From assembly GCA_016764835.1 (NCBI GenBank), contig JAESRD010000093.1, positions 1 through 6,173 on the forward strand: a stretch of DNA of 6,173 nt. Direction: 5' to 3'. The notes under the pieces were generated by a model. That model had not been told where the DNA came from. It did not search any database and was given only the letters and a program-made list of their open reading frames with translations. This stretch comes from Paracoccaceae bacterium (GTDB lineage Bacteria > Pseudomonadota > Alphaproteobacteria > Rhodobacterales > Rhodobacteraceae). A program made the translations under genes and the position numbers. Below are positions 1 to 5,398 of the stretch, piece by piece (the stretch's first letter is position 1; each line of letters opens with the position of its first letter).

Positions 1-345
1 AAACGGCTCTGCGCGGTCAAAGTCATAATACCAGCCATTGGTGATCACCGGGCCAATGGTGACCTGCACATCAGGCCACAGCTCTTGCACAGCGCGGGCC
101 ATGATATGGGCCAGGTCGTGGCGGATCAGCTCGAGCGCGGGCTCGGCGTCCTTCATGGTGTTGATGGCAATCTCGGCATCGGCATCAATGGGCCATTGCA
201 GATCATGATGCGCGCCATTGACTGTGGCGGAGATGGCCTTTTTGGCCAAGGATGAAGCAATAGATTTGGCGACTTCGGCGGGGGTAATCCCGGCCTCATA
301 TTCGCGTGCATTGCCATCGGGGAAAGTCAGGGAGATTTGGGCCAT
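1..345 (-). CDS. thrS: Threonyl-tRNA synthetase, N-terminal part (runs off left edge)
   Basis: ThrS charges tRNA-Thr with threonine in the cytoplasm. The 115 codons visible begin [16 protein letters not shown], a typical TGS domain (about residues 1-65). They continue into the start of the editing/SAD region with [16 protein letters not shown] (about residues 75-90) and a [12 protein letters not shown] stretch, both hallmarks of ThrS; the histidines of HDLAH match the HxxxH editing-site motif of bacterial ThrS. The full enzyme is usually about 640-650 residues, so the catalytic core and anticodon-binding domain lie outside the window. The ATG at 345-343 is preceded by GAGGAG with a 6-nt gap, which fixes the start. 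The gene is transcribed away from the hydrolase cluster across a 154-bp divergent gap, and its leader holds an anticodon-arm-like hairpin (366-382). Identification is confident although only the N-terminus is seen. Confidence 0.95.
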   Translation of the reverse strand, partial: MAQISLTFPDGNAREYEAGITPAEVAKSIASSLAKKAISATVNGAHHDLQWPIDADAEIAINTMKDAEPALELIRHDLAHIMARAVQELWPDVQVTIGPVITNGWYYDFDRAEPF

Positions 346-351
346 GTGAGG

Positions 352-357
352 CTCCTC
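352..357 (-). promoter_or_regulatory. Ribosome binding site of thrS
   Basis: On the minus strand the sequence reads GAGGAG followed by 6 nt and then ATG at 345. It is a strong Shine-Dalgarno match. It lies 8 nt downstream of the leader hairpin at 366-382, so anything bound to that hairpin would be placed to block ribosome entry. Confidence 0.85.
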
Positions 358-365
358 GTCATTTT

Positions 366-382
366 GGCGCCTACAAAGCGCC
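366..382 (-). promoter_or_regulatory. Anticodon-arm-like hairpin in the thrS leader (candidate ThrS translational operator)
   Basis: Read on the minus (thrS) strand, this is GGCGC-TTTGTAG-GCGCC. It forms a perfect 5-bp stem closing a 7-nt loop, and the next pair out is a mismatch, so the geometry is exactly that of a tRNA anticodon arm. Placed in tRNA numbering the loop reads U32 U33 U34 G35 U36 A37 G38. It has the invariant U33, the threonine anticodon UGU and A37. In E. coli, ThrS represses its own translation by binding a leader domain that mimics the tRNA-Thr anticodon arm. By analogy this hairpin may do the same here. The match of shape and anticodon is seen directly; the function is inferred. 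Confidence 0.6.
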
Positions 383-404
383 CGGTTGCGGGTATGTTAG
401 GGCC

Positions 405-433
405 TAATTGCTTGGGCGGGGCGGTTATGTCAA
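405..433 (-). promoter_or_regulatory. Candidate thrS promoter
   Basis: A perfect TTGACA hexamer sits on the minus strand at 433-428. With the usual 17-nt spacer the -10 position (410-405) reads CAATTA, which is a poor match to TATAAT. The call therefore rests mainly on the -35 box and its position. Transcription would start near 398, giving a leader of about 53 nt that includes the hairpin at 366-382. Confidence 0.4.
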
Positions 434-489
434 CGGCAAAGCAGGGCTGGGCTTTGGCGCGGGTGGGCTTTAGCCTTGGGCCAACCATC

Positions 490-493
490 GGAG
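490..493 (+). promoter_or_regulatory. Ribosome binding site that fixes the start of the first hydrolase
   Basis: GGAG (within GGAGAAG) is followed by 6 nt and the ATG at 500. This supports the ATG at 500 over the in-frame TTG at 476, which has no comparable site and would add only eight poorly conserved-looking residues. Confidence 0.75.
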
Positions 494-499
494 AAGCCC

Positions 500-1237
500 A
501 TGCTGCACTATTTGACCACCGCCCAAAACCGCCGGATCGCTTATCATCGCCATGACGGAGCCGGGCCGGGGGTGATTTTCTTGGGCGGGTTTAAGTCCGA
601 CATGGAAGGCTCCAAGGCGCAGCATTTGGAGGCTTGGGCAAAGGCCAAGGGCCGCAGTTTCATCCGGTTTGATTATTCGGGCCATGGCAGTAGTGATGGC
701 CGGTTTGAAGACGGATGTATAGGCGACTGGGCCGCAGATGCGGCGGCTATTTTGGCAATGACAAGCGGCCCGCAAATCCTCGTTGGTTCCTCTATGGGCG
801 GCTGGATATCGCTGCTGTTAGCGCGGGCGCAGCCGTCGCGTGTTGCTGGGCTGCTGACCATTGCTGCCGCGCCAGACTTTATCGAAGACAGCATGTGGGA
901 CGGGTTTGACGCCAACCAGCGTGCGGCTTTACTGGCCGAAGGGCAGGTGGCGCTGCCCTCTGAGTACGGCGATCCCTATATCATTACCAAACGGCTGATC
1001 GAAGAAGGGCGCGACAACCTCGTGCTGCGCAGCCCGCTAGAGCTGCCGTTTCCGGTGCGCATGTTACAAGGCACGGCTGATGCCGATGTCGATATGTCGG
1101 TGGCGCTGCGGTTGCTGGCCCATGCGACCAGCCCCGACATGCGGCTGACATTGGTTGATGGCGCTGACCACCGGTTCTCAAACCCTGCCTGTTTGGACAT
1201 GATCATCAAGGCGATCGAGGAGCTCAGCGGTGACTGA
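500..1237 (+). CDS. Alpha/beta hydrolase (serine esterase/thioesterase type, ABHD10-like)
   Basis: This is a 245-residue cytoplasmic alpha/beta hydrolase with a complete catalytic set. The nucleophile elbow is GSSMGGW with Ser98, the acid is probably Asp194 in GTADADV, and the base is His224 in DGADHRFS. FLGGF at residues 27-31 is positioned as the oxyanion-hole loop, followed by the RFDYSGHG turn at 56-63. The overall pattern resembles the bacterial relatives of human ABHD10, an acyl-protein thioesterase and esterase. The substrate cannot be read from the sequence. No signal peptide or membrane segment is visible. It is the first gene of a tight plus-strand run, and its last 8 nt overlap the start of the next hydrolase. 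I saw no convincing promoter directly upstream. Fold and catalytic residues are confident; specificity is unknown. Confidence 0.85.
   Translation: MLHYLTTAQNRRIAYHRHDGAGPGVIFLGGFKSDMEGSKAQHLEAWAKAKGRSFIRFDYSGHGSSDGRFEDGCIGDWAADAAAILAMTSGPQILVGSSMGGWISLLLARAQPSRVAGLLTIAAAPDFIEDSMWDGFDANQRAALLAEGQVALPSEYGDPYIITKRLIEEGRDNLVLRSPLELPFPVRMLQGTADADVDMSVALRLLAHATSPDMRLTLVDGADHRFSNPACLDMIIKAIEELSGD
1217..1222 (+). promoter_or_regulatory. Ribosome binding site inside the upstream gene, supporting a GTG start
   Basis: GAGGAG, encoded within the last codons of the first hydrolase, lies 7 nt before the GTG at 1230. It supports the overlapping GTG start of the second hydrolase. Confidence 0.75.
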
Positions 1238-2111
1238 TCTGCCACCATTGGCCGGGCTGCAAAGCTGGCTCGACACGCGCGCAGCTTTGGTGCCAATGCT
1301 GCGGCCAGATTGCGGCGACCGGCTGGTCTGGGCGGATGATGCCGCGCCGCGCAAAGCGCCGCTATCATTGGTCTCTATCCACGGGTTTTCAGCCTCACCG
1401 CGCGAGCTGTCGCCGGTGCCAGAACGCATCGCCAAGGCGCTGGGCGCGCATTACTACGCGCCTCGGATGCGCGGCCACGGCCAAGACGGTGCAGCCATGG
1501 GCCGGGCCACAAGTGCGCAGTGGCGGACAGATGTGGCATTGGCGCTCAAAATCGGCGCGGCTCTGGGCGAAAAGACAATTATCATGGGCTGCTCAACCGG
1601 CTGTCCGCTCATTTGTCTTGAACTGGCCGCTGGTGGCCATGCCGATGCGGTGATCTTGGTCTCGCCCAATTTTGGGCTTTACGCCAAGCTGACGCAGTTT
1701 GCACTTAATCTGCCTTGGGTCGGGCTCTGGGGGCCGTGGGTATATGGCAAAATGCGCCATATCGAGCCGATCAATGACCGGCACAGCACCTATTGGACCA
1801 CCGATTACCCGATGGTTTCGCTGCTGCCGATGGCGCAAACACTGCGCGATATCGGCAAGATTGATGTCGGGCAGCTCAAGGTTCCGGCGCTGTTTGCTTT
1901 TTCTAAGGCCGATACTGTAACGGATTCTAGGCTGACGATGAAGCAGCTGGCGCGCTGGGGCGGGCCAGCAACCGGTGTTGATATGGTGATGGGGCCGGGT
2001 GATGACGCTCGGGCGCATTTGGTGGCGGGCGACACGTTTTCACCCGGCCAAAACGACATGCTTGTTGAGACGGTTCTCGGCTGGTGCGCAAAGCTTGGGC
2101 TTAACACATGA
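1230..2111 (+). CDS. Alpha/beta hydrolase (esterase or monoacylglycerol-lipase-like)
   Basis: This is a 293-residue alpha/beta hydrolase. SIHGFSASP (residues 49-57) gives the oxyanion-hole HGF, and RMRGHG (79-84) is the usual loop after the next strand. The nucleophile elbow is GCSTG with Ser122, the acid is probably Asp228 in FSKADTVTD, and the base is His263 in ARAHLVAGD. A cap-like insert rich in Trp, Tyr and Pro (about 160-200) could shape a hydrophobic acyl pocket. No signal peptide is seen. It starts with GTG, overlaps the preceding gene by 8 nt and overlaps the next by the ATGA junction, so the three are almost certainly cotranscribed and translationally coupled. It is not an obvious recent duplicate of its neighbours, because the spacing and the sequences around the motifs differ. 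The substrate is unknown; short or medium-chain acyl esters or acylglycerols are reasonable guesses from the family. Confidence 0.82.
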   Translation: MTDLPPLAGLQSWLDTRAALVPMLRPDCGDRLVWADDAAPRKAPLSLVSIHGFSASPRELSPVPERIAKALGAHYYAPRMRGHGQDGAAMGRATSAQWRTDVALALKIGAALGEKTIIMGCSTGCPLICLELAAGGHADAVILVSPNFGLYAKLTQFALNLPWVGLWGPWVYGKMRHIEPINDRHSTYWTTDYPMVSLLPMAQTLRDIGKIDVGQLKVPALFAFSKADTVTDSRLTMKQLARWGGPATGVDMVMGPGDDARAHLVAGDTFSPGQNDMLVETVLGWCAKLGLNT

Positions 2112-2752
2112 GGCAAACGCCAAAATCCATGCGTGGCTTTGAAGATTTTACCCGCACCCGCCTGTCTAAACACTTCTTTATGCGCGACTTTTTACTATCA
2201 GAAATCAGCGCCACGCATGGTATCGCCAATATCCCTGATGACCCGGCACTGACCATTCTGGCCGGCAAACACCTGTGCCAAAACCTGCTCGACCCGCTGG
2301 AAGATACCTTTGGCCGGCTCTACCTGCGCTCTGGCTACCGCAGCCGGGCGCTCAATGATTATGGCAATGCGCATAAGCTAAATTGTGCGCGGACCGATCA
2401 CCCCGAAGAATGCCATGTCTGGGACAGGCAAAGCAGCGGCGATGGCGCGCTGGAGCTGATCGTCGGCGCGACAGTCGTGATCCCGTGGTTTGCCGACCAA
2501 TACGGGCAAGGGCGCGACTGGCGCGATATGGCATGGTGGGTGCATGACCATCTGCCCTATTCAGAAATGTGGTTCTTTCCAAAGCTTTGTGCGTTTAACC
2601 TCAGCTGGCGGGCCAAGCCGTGGCGCAAAATCGCTAGCTATATTGCGCCAAAGGGCACGCTGCTGGCCCGTGGTGCTGCGCCTGCGCTAAATCTTGCCGC
2701 ACGCCAAGATTGCTACCGCGATTTCCCGGCCTTTTGCGGGCGCGCCAGCTAG
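2108..2752 (+). CDS. Peptidase M15A-like protein of unknown function
   Basis: This 214-residue protein has the order of landmarks seen in the M15A (Pfam Peptidase_M15_3-like) fold: FLLSEISATHGIANIPDD (28-45), LLDPLEDTFGRLYLRSGYRS (60-79), then HVWDRQ at 103-108 and GALELIV at 113-119. In active M15A enzymes the segment after SGYRS carries H and D zinc ligands, and a later W-x-H element supplies the third. Here the first His (His103) could be kept, the Asp position may be Glu116, and the last His position appears to be Asn164 in AFNLSW. Metal-dependent peptidase activity is therefore doubtful. There is no signal peptide, which also argues against a cell-wall role. Its ATG overlaps the stop of the preceding hydrolase (ATGA) and has no clear Shine-Dalgarno, so it probably depends on coupled translation. 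The gene is real by context; the family call is moderate and the function open. Confidence 0.6.
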   Translation: MRQTPKSMRGFEDFTRTRLSKHFFMRDFLLSEISATHGIANIPDDPALTILAGKHLCQNLLDPLEDTFGRLYLRSGYRSRALNDYGNAHKLNCARTDHPEECHVWDRQSSGDGALELIVGATVVIPWFADQYGQGRDWRDMAWWVHDHLPYSEMWFFPKLCAFNLSWRAKPWRKIASYIAPKGTLLARGAAPALNLAARQDCYRDFPAFCGRAS

Positions 2753-2802
2753 AACATGCGAAATGGGGTTGCTGCCCGCCGCGTTGGGCGTGACAAAGGC
2801 CT

Positions 2803-3513
2803 ATGAGTGAATCACTAGTTTTTCTGCCCGGCATGTTTGCCGATGCGCGTCTCTTCGCGCCCCAAATCGCCGCTTTTTCGCGAGAGCGGGTTGTCAGTAT
2901 TGCGCCTGCCGGGCGCGGTGAGCGGCTTGAAGAGATAGCCTCTGATCTGCTCGGCCAGTTGCCGCCGCGCTTTGCGCTGGCAGCGCACGGCTTTGGCGGG
3001 GCGGTGGCGTTTGAAATGTTGCGCCGCGCCCCAGAGCGGATCACCCGGATTGCGCTGATTTCAACCACACCTCTGGCCGATACCCCAGACCAAGCTGCCG
3101 CCCGTGAGCCGCAAATTGTCGCCGCCCGGACCGGCGGCATTGAGGCGGCATTGGCCGCGCAATACCCGGCAGCATCGCTGGCACCCGGGCCCGGCCGCCC
3201 CGTTGTTTTGGCCCAGCTGAGCGCCATGGCCGCGCAGACAAGTAGCACCACGCTTGTCGGCCAGATAAAAGCCTTGCAGCAGCGCAAAGATCAGCAGGCG
3301 GTTTTGCGCAATATCAAACAACCGGCTCTGGTTCTGTGCGGTGCGCATGATTCGGTTCTGCCGGTGCGGCGACACGAGATTATGGCGCAGATGATCCCAT
3401 ATGCACGGCTAGAAGTGATTGAAGATGCTGGGTGTTTGCCAATGTTAGAGGCAGCTGAGACCACGAATGCGGCTCTGTATGATTGGCTGCGCCAACCTGT
3501 AAAACGCAGCTAG
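2803..3513 (+). CDS. Alpha/beta-hydrolase-fold protein lacking catalytic Ser and His (probable pseudoenzyme)
   Basis: The 236-residue protein follows the alpha/beta hydrolase pattern throughout. LVFLPGMFAD (5-14) is the first strand and oxyanion loop, followed by a strand and turn APAGRGER (34-41). The elbow is at ALAAHGFGGAVAFE, the acid strand is LVLCGAHDSVLP with Asp183, and the C-terminal element is IEDAGCLPMLE. The usual GHSxGG elbow here reads AHGFGG, so the nucleophile position is Gly63 (GGC at 2989-2991). The usual GAGHxPxLE reads DAGCLPMLE, so the catalytic His position is Cys211 (TGT at 3433-3435). Asp183 is kept. The frame is otherwise open and intact, which argues against decay. 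It follows the M15A-like gene after 50 nt, with only a weak AAGG before the ATG, and ends just before a strong terminator. It may bind a ligand or partner rather than hydrolyse a substrate. Confidence 0.8.
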   Translation: MSESLVFLPGMFADARLFAPQIAAFSRERVVSIAPAGRGERLEEIASDLLGQLPPRFALAAHGFGGAVAFEMLRRAPERITRIALISTTPLADTPDQAAAREPQIVAARTGGIEAALAAQYPAASLAPGPGRPVVLAQLSAMAAQTSSTTLVGQIKALQQRKDQQAVLRNIKQPALVLCGAHDSVLPVRRHEIMAQMIPYARLEVIEDAGCLPMLEAAETTNAALYDWLRQPVKRS

Positions 3514-3545
3514 ACCAGAGCGTCGGGTCTAAACTGGTTTTTGGT

Positions 3546-3579
3546 GGCCGGGGGCAATGCCCCCGGCCATTTTTCTTTT
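3546..3579 (+). terminator. Rho-independent terminator ending the hydrolase run
   Basis: A perfect 10-bp inverted repeat, GGCCGGGGGC / GCCCCCGGCC with a 3-nt AAT loop (3546-3568), is followed by ATTTTTCTTTT on the plus strand. It starts 32 nt after the last hydrolase stop. The T tract overlaps the stop codon of the convergent phaZ. On the minus strand the hairpin is followed by ACCAAAAACC with no T run, so it is mainly a plus-strand terminator. Confidence 0.9.
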
Positions 3580-5284
3580 AGCTGTCTTTTTGGGCAGTTG
3601 CCGGTTTGGCGACTGCTTTCTGCTTTGCCATGGCTTTGGGTGCATTGGCCGTCGCCGCACTTACTTTGGCAGCAGGGGCCGCCTCCGGCTTAGCTGTAAC
3701 AGTTTTTGCGGGCGCAGTTTTCAACGCTACCGTCTTATTGGCCACAGTCTTATTGGCCACAGTCTTATTGGCGGGCGTCTTATTGGCGGGCGTCTTTTGG
3801 GCCGGTGTCTTTGGTGCCGCAGTCTTTTCAACTGGCGCTTTTGGTGCGGTTTTAGTCTCGACCACCTTTAGCGCCGGGGCAGCCTTGTCGCTTGTCGGCG
3901 CAGCCTTGGTTGCCATGGCTTTTTGCGGCGTACTCTTGAGCGCTGTCGCTTCTGTTACCGCTGGCTTGGCCGCTTTAGCACTTAACTTGCGCGCCTTCGC
4001 GCTGCCGGTCTTAGTGCTGGTGCCTTTGCTGACAGATTTCTCATCTTTCTGCGGTGCAGAATTTTGATCGATGAACTTCAACACCAAGGGGCGGATGTTA
4101 TTGCGCCAGCTTTTGCCAGCAAAAATACCATAATGCCCGGCGCCGGGCTCAAGATGCGCGGCTTTCTTCGAATCCGGCAGGCCGGTCAGCAGGTCTAGTG
4201 CGGCAAGGCATTGGCCGGGCGCAGAAATATCATCATCCTCGCCTTCGACAATCTTGACGGCAACGGTCGTGATCTTGCCAATATCAACCTTGCGGCCATC
4301 AACGACAAATACATTGCGCGCAATCTCGCGCTCTTTGAAAATCCGCTCAACGGTGCTGAGGTAGAATTCAGCCGTCATATCCATCACGGCCAAATATTCA
4401 TCGTAGAATATATTGTGCTTGTCATGGTCGGCAGCATCGTCATGCGCGACCCGGTTGATCTGGTCTTTGAAGGCCTGACTATGGGTCTCGCTATTCATGG
4501 AAACGAATGAAGCGAGCTGCAAAAGACCCGGATAAACCATGCGCCCAGCACCGGCATGTTTTAGGCCGACACGCTGGATCATGGTCTGCTCTAGCTGGCC
4601 CATTGTCACAGAGCGGCCAAAATCAGTGACCTCAGTATGGTTGGCTTCAGGGTCGATCGGGCCGCCAATGAGTGTGAGCGAACGCGGCTGCGCGCTTGGG
4701 TCTTCTTCGGCCAGATAGGCGGTGGCGGCGAGGGTAAGCGGCGCAGGCTGGCAGACGGCAATAACATGCAGATCACTGCCAAGTTTTTTCATAAACTCAA
4801 CGAGGTAGAGCGTGTAATCTTCAACGTCAAACTTGCCTTCGCTGACCGCAATGTCGCGGGCACTATGCCAGTCGGTAATATAGACTTCGCAGTCGGGCAG
4901 CAGCGAGATAACTGTTTTGCGCAGCAATGTAGCGTAATGACCAGACATGGGAGCGACCAGCAAAACCCGGCGGCTCCGTTTTTTGCGACCGGGCACCTTA
5001 AAGTGAATAAGATCGCCAAATGGTTTTGAAACCAAGGTCTCAATATGAACGGTGTGGTCTGTGCCATCTTCAACAGTCACCGACGGGATGCCCCAATCAG
5101 GCCGGGCCGCCATGCGTGAAAACGTCCGCTCGGTCACTTCGCCCCAAGCGCGGATCCAGTCCACGGCGGGGTTGGCGCCCATATTGGCCATTGGGTAAGT
5201 GCCAATAGCGCGGGCAGTTGCCCCCATCCACTGGTTGGTTGTTCGCATCGTTTCCATAAGGTCATAGGTGAACATATACTTCAT
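3578..5284 (-). CDS. phaZ: Intracellular poly(3-hydroxybutyrate) depolymerase with a long histone-like tail
   Basis: PhaZ breaks down stored PHB in granules inside the cell. The 568-residue product starts MKYMFTYDLMETMRT, typical of intracellular depolymerases, and has no signal peptide. The core (about 1-410) carries APMSGHY (111-117), the cysteine nucleophile in AVCQPAP (Cys178), the acid in EGEDDDIS (probably Asp351) and the base in GAGHYGIF (His384). These positions correspond closely to the Cys-Asp-His triad of Ralstonia eutropha PhaZa1, a protein of about 419 residues. Residues from about 411 to 568 are an extra tail of Lys, Ala, Pro and Thr that resembles histone H1 or the C-terminus of PhaF. 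The ATG at 5284-5282 is chosen because CCGGAG lies 6 nt before it. The open frame reaches back to 5413, but that extension is not PhaZ-like and would run into phaC. The gene diverges from phaC across 114 bp. Confidence 0.93.
   Translation of the reverse strand: MKYMFTYDLMETMRTTNQWMGATARAIGTYPMANMGANPAVDWIRAWGEVTERTFSRMAARPDWGIPSVTVEDGTDHTVHIETLVSKPFGDLIHFKVPGRKKRSRRVLLVAPMSGHYATLLRKTVISLLPDCEVYITDWHSARDIAVSEGKFDVEDYTLYLVEFMKKLGSDLHVIAVCQPAPLTLAATAYLAEEDPSAQPRSLTLIGGPIDPEANHTEVTDFGRSVTMGQLEQTMIQRVGLKHAGAGRMVYPGLLQLASFVSMNSETHSQAFKDQINRVAHDDAADHDKHNIFYDEYLAVMDMTAEFYLSTVERIFKEREIARNVFVVDGRKVDIGKITTVAVKIVEGEDDDISAPGQCLAALDLLTGLPDSKKAAHLEPGAGHYGIFAGKSWRNNIRPLVLKFIDQNSAPQKDEKSVSKGTSTKTGSAKARKLSAKAAKPAVTEATALKSTPQKAMATKAAPTSDKAAPALKVVETKTAPKAPVEKTAAPKTPAQKTPANKTPANKTVANKTVANKTVALKTAPAKTVTAKPEAAPAAKVSAATANAPKAMAKQKAVAKPATAQKDS
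3581..4054 (-). other. Lys/Ala/Pro/Thr-rich C-terminal tail of PhaZ
   Basis: This segment encodes about residues 411-568. It has regularly spaced lysines separated by Ala, Thr, Pro and Val, very few acidic or aromatic residues and no recognisable domain, so it is expected to be disordered and strongly positive. Similar composition occurs in histone H1-like bacterial proteins and in the DNA-binding tail of the Pseudomonas granule protein PhaF. Binding to DNA or to the granule surface is an inference. Confidence 0.8.
3732..3836 (-). repeat. 15-bp in-frame tandem repeat encoding KTxAx pentapeptides
   Basis: Seven 15-bp units, each starting GTCTT on the plus strand, are laid end to end. Units 3732-3746 and 3747-3761 are identical, units 3762-3776 and 3777-3791 are identical, and these four share their first 11 bases (GTCTTATTGGC). 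The later units (3792-3836) have diverged. In the protein this gives a lysine every five residues from about Lys492 to Lys527. The near-identity of neighbouring units suggests recent slippage or unequal exchange. Confidence 0.9.
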
Positions 5285-5290
5285 GGTAAA

Positions 5291-5294
5291 CTCC
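5291..5294 (-). promoter_or_regulatory. Ribosome binding site that fixes the phaZ start
   Basis: On the minus strand CCGGAG followed by TTTACC precedes ATG at 5284. This gives a 6-nt spacing and settles the phaZ start against upstream in-frame ATGs at 5413 and 5410. Confidence 0.8.
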
Positions 5295-5336
5295 GGTGAC
5301 TGATTGATCGTTTGATTCGAAATGCATTCGGTCGGG

Positions 5337-5364
5337 TTGACCAATCCACCGCTGTGGATAAAAA
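5337..5364 (+). promoter_or_regulatory. Candidate phaC promoter
   Basis: TTGACC at 5337-5342 matches the -35 consensus in five of six bases. TAAAAA at 5359-5364 lies 16 nt further on as a fair -10. Transcription would start near 5371, leaving a leader of roughly 28 nt before the phaC ATG. An inverted repeat fills the spacer. I found no equally convincing promoter for phaZ in the opposite direction. Confidence 0.45.
5344..5359. promoter_or_regulatory. Inverted repeat in the phaC promoter spacer (candidate operator)
   Basis: ATCCAC-CGCT-GTGGAT is a perfect 6-bp inverted repeat with a 4-nt centre, lying between the candidate -35 and -10 boxes of phaC. A dimeric repressor bound here would block the polymerase. 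The bases are certain; the role is inferred. Confidence 0.4.
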
Positions 5365-5377
5365 TGCTGCAGGTGCA
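5365..5377. promoter_or_regulatory. TGC-rich element at the predicted phaC transcription start (candidate PhaR site)
   Basis: TGCTGCAGGTGCA holds a CTGCAG palindrome and two TGCA cores; a further ATGCAT lies at 5322-5327. PhaR regulators of Paracoccus and Rhodobacter are known to bind TGC-rich sequences upstream of pha genes. Assignment to PhaR here is by analogy, and the phaR gene itself is not in the window. Confidence 0.35.
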
Positions 5378-5398
5378 AACTAGGGCTAAATTGTTAAT

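Noticed and set aside
476..499. TTG start at 476 for the first hydrolase
   Set aside because: It adds only eight residues and has no Shine-Dalgarno, whereas the ATG at 500 has GGAG at 6 nt.
337..555. Plus-strand open frame of 72 codons across the thrS-hydrolase gap
   Set aside because: It overlaps the thrS start, its leader and the hydrolase start, and has no ribosome binding site or recognisable motif.
1593..2018. Minus-strand open frame of 141 codons inside the second hydrolase
   Set aside because: It is wholly antisense to a gene with a complete catalytic triad and has no recognisable domain.
2634..3287. Minus-strand open frame of 217 codons
   Set aside because: It lies across two plus-strand genes with recognisable folds. 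Its product is Ala/Arg/Ser-rich with no motif, typical of a shadow frame in GC-rich DNA.
3732..3836. CRISPR array
   Set aside because: The 15-bp units are contiguous with no spacers and keep the reading frame of phaZ, so this is a coding tandem repeat.
3606..4067. Plus-strand open frame of 153 codons encoding a very hydrophobic Ala/Val/Leu-rich protein
   Set aside because: It is antisense to the Lys/Ala-rich phaZ tail. Its hydrophobic look comes from reading the complement of Lys/Ala/Thr codons, it has no family resemblance, and phaZ is clearly the real gene.
4211..5029. Two plus-strand open frames opposite phaZ (4211-4510 and 4637-5029)
   Set aside because: Both are antisense to the conserved catalytic core of phaZ and show no independent protein features.
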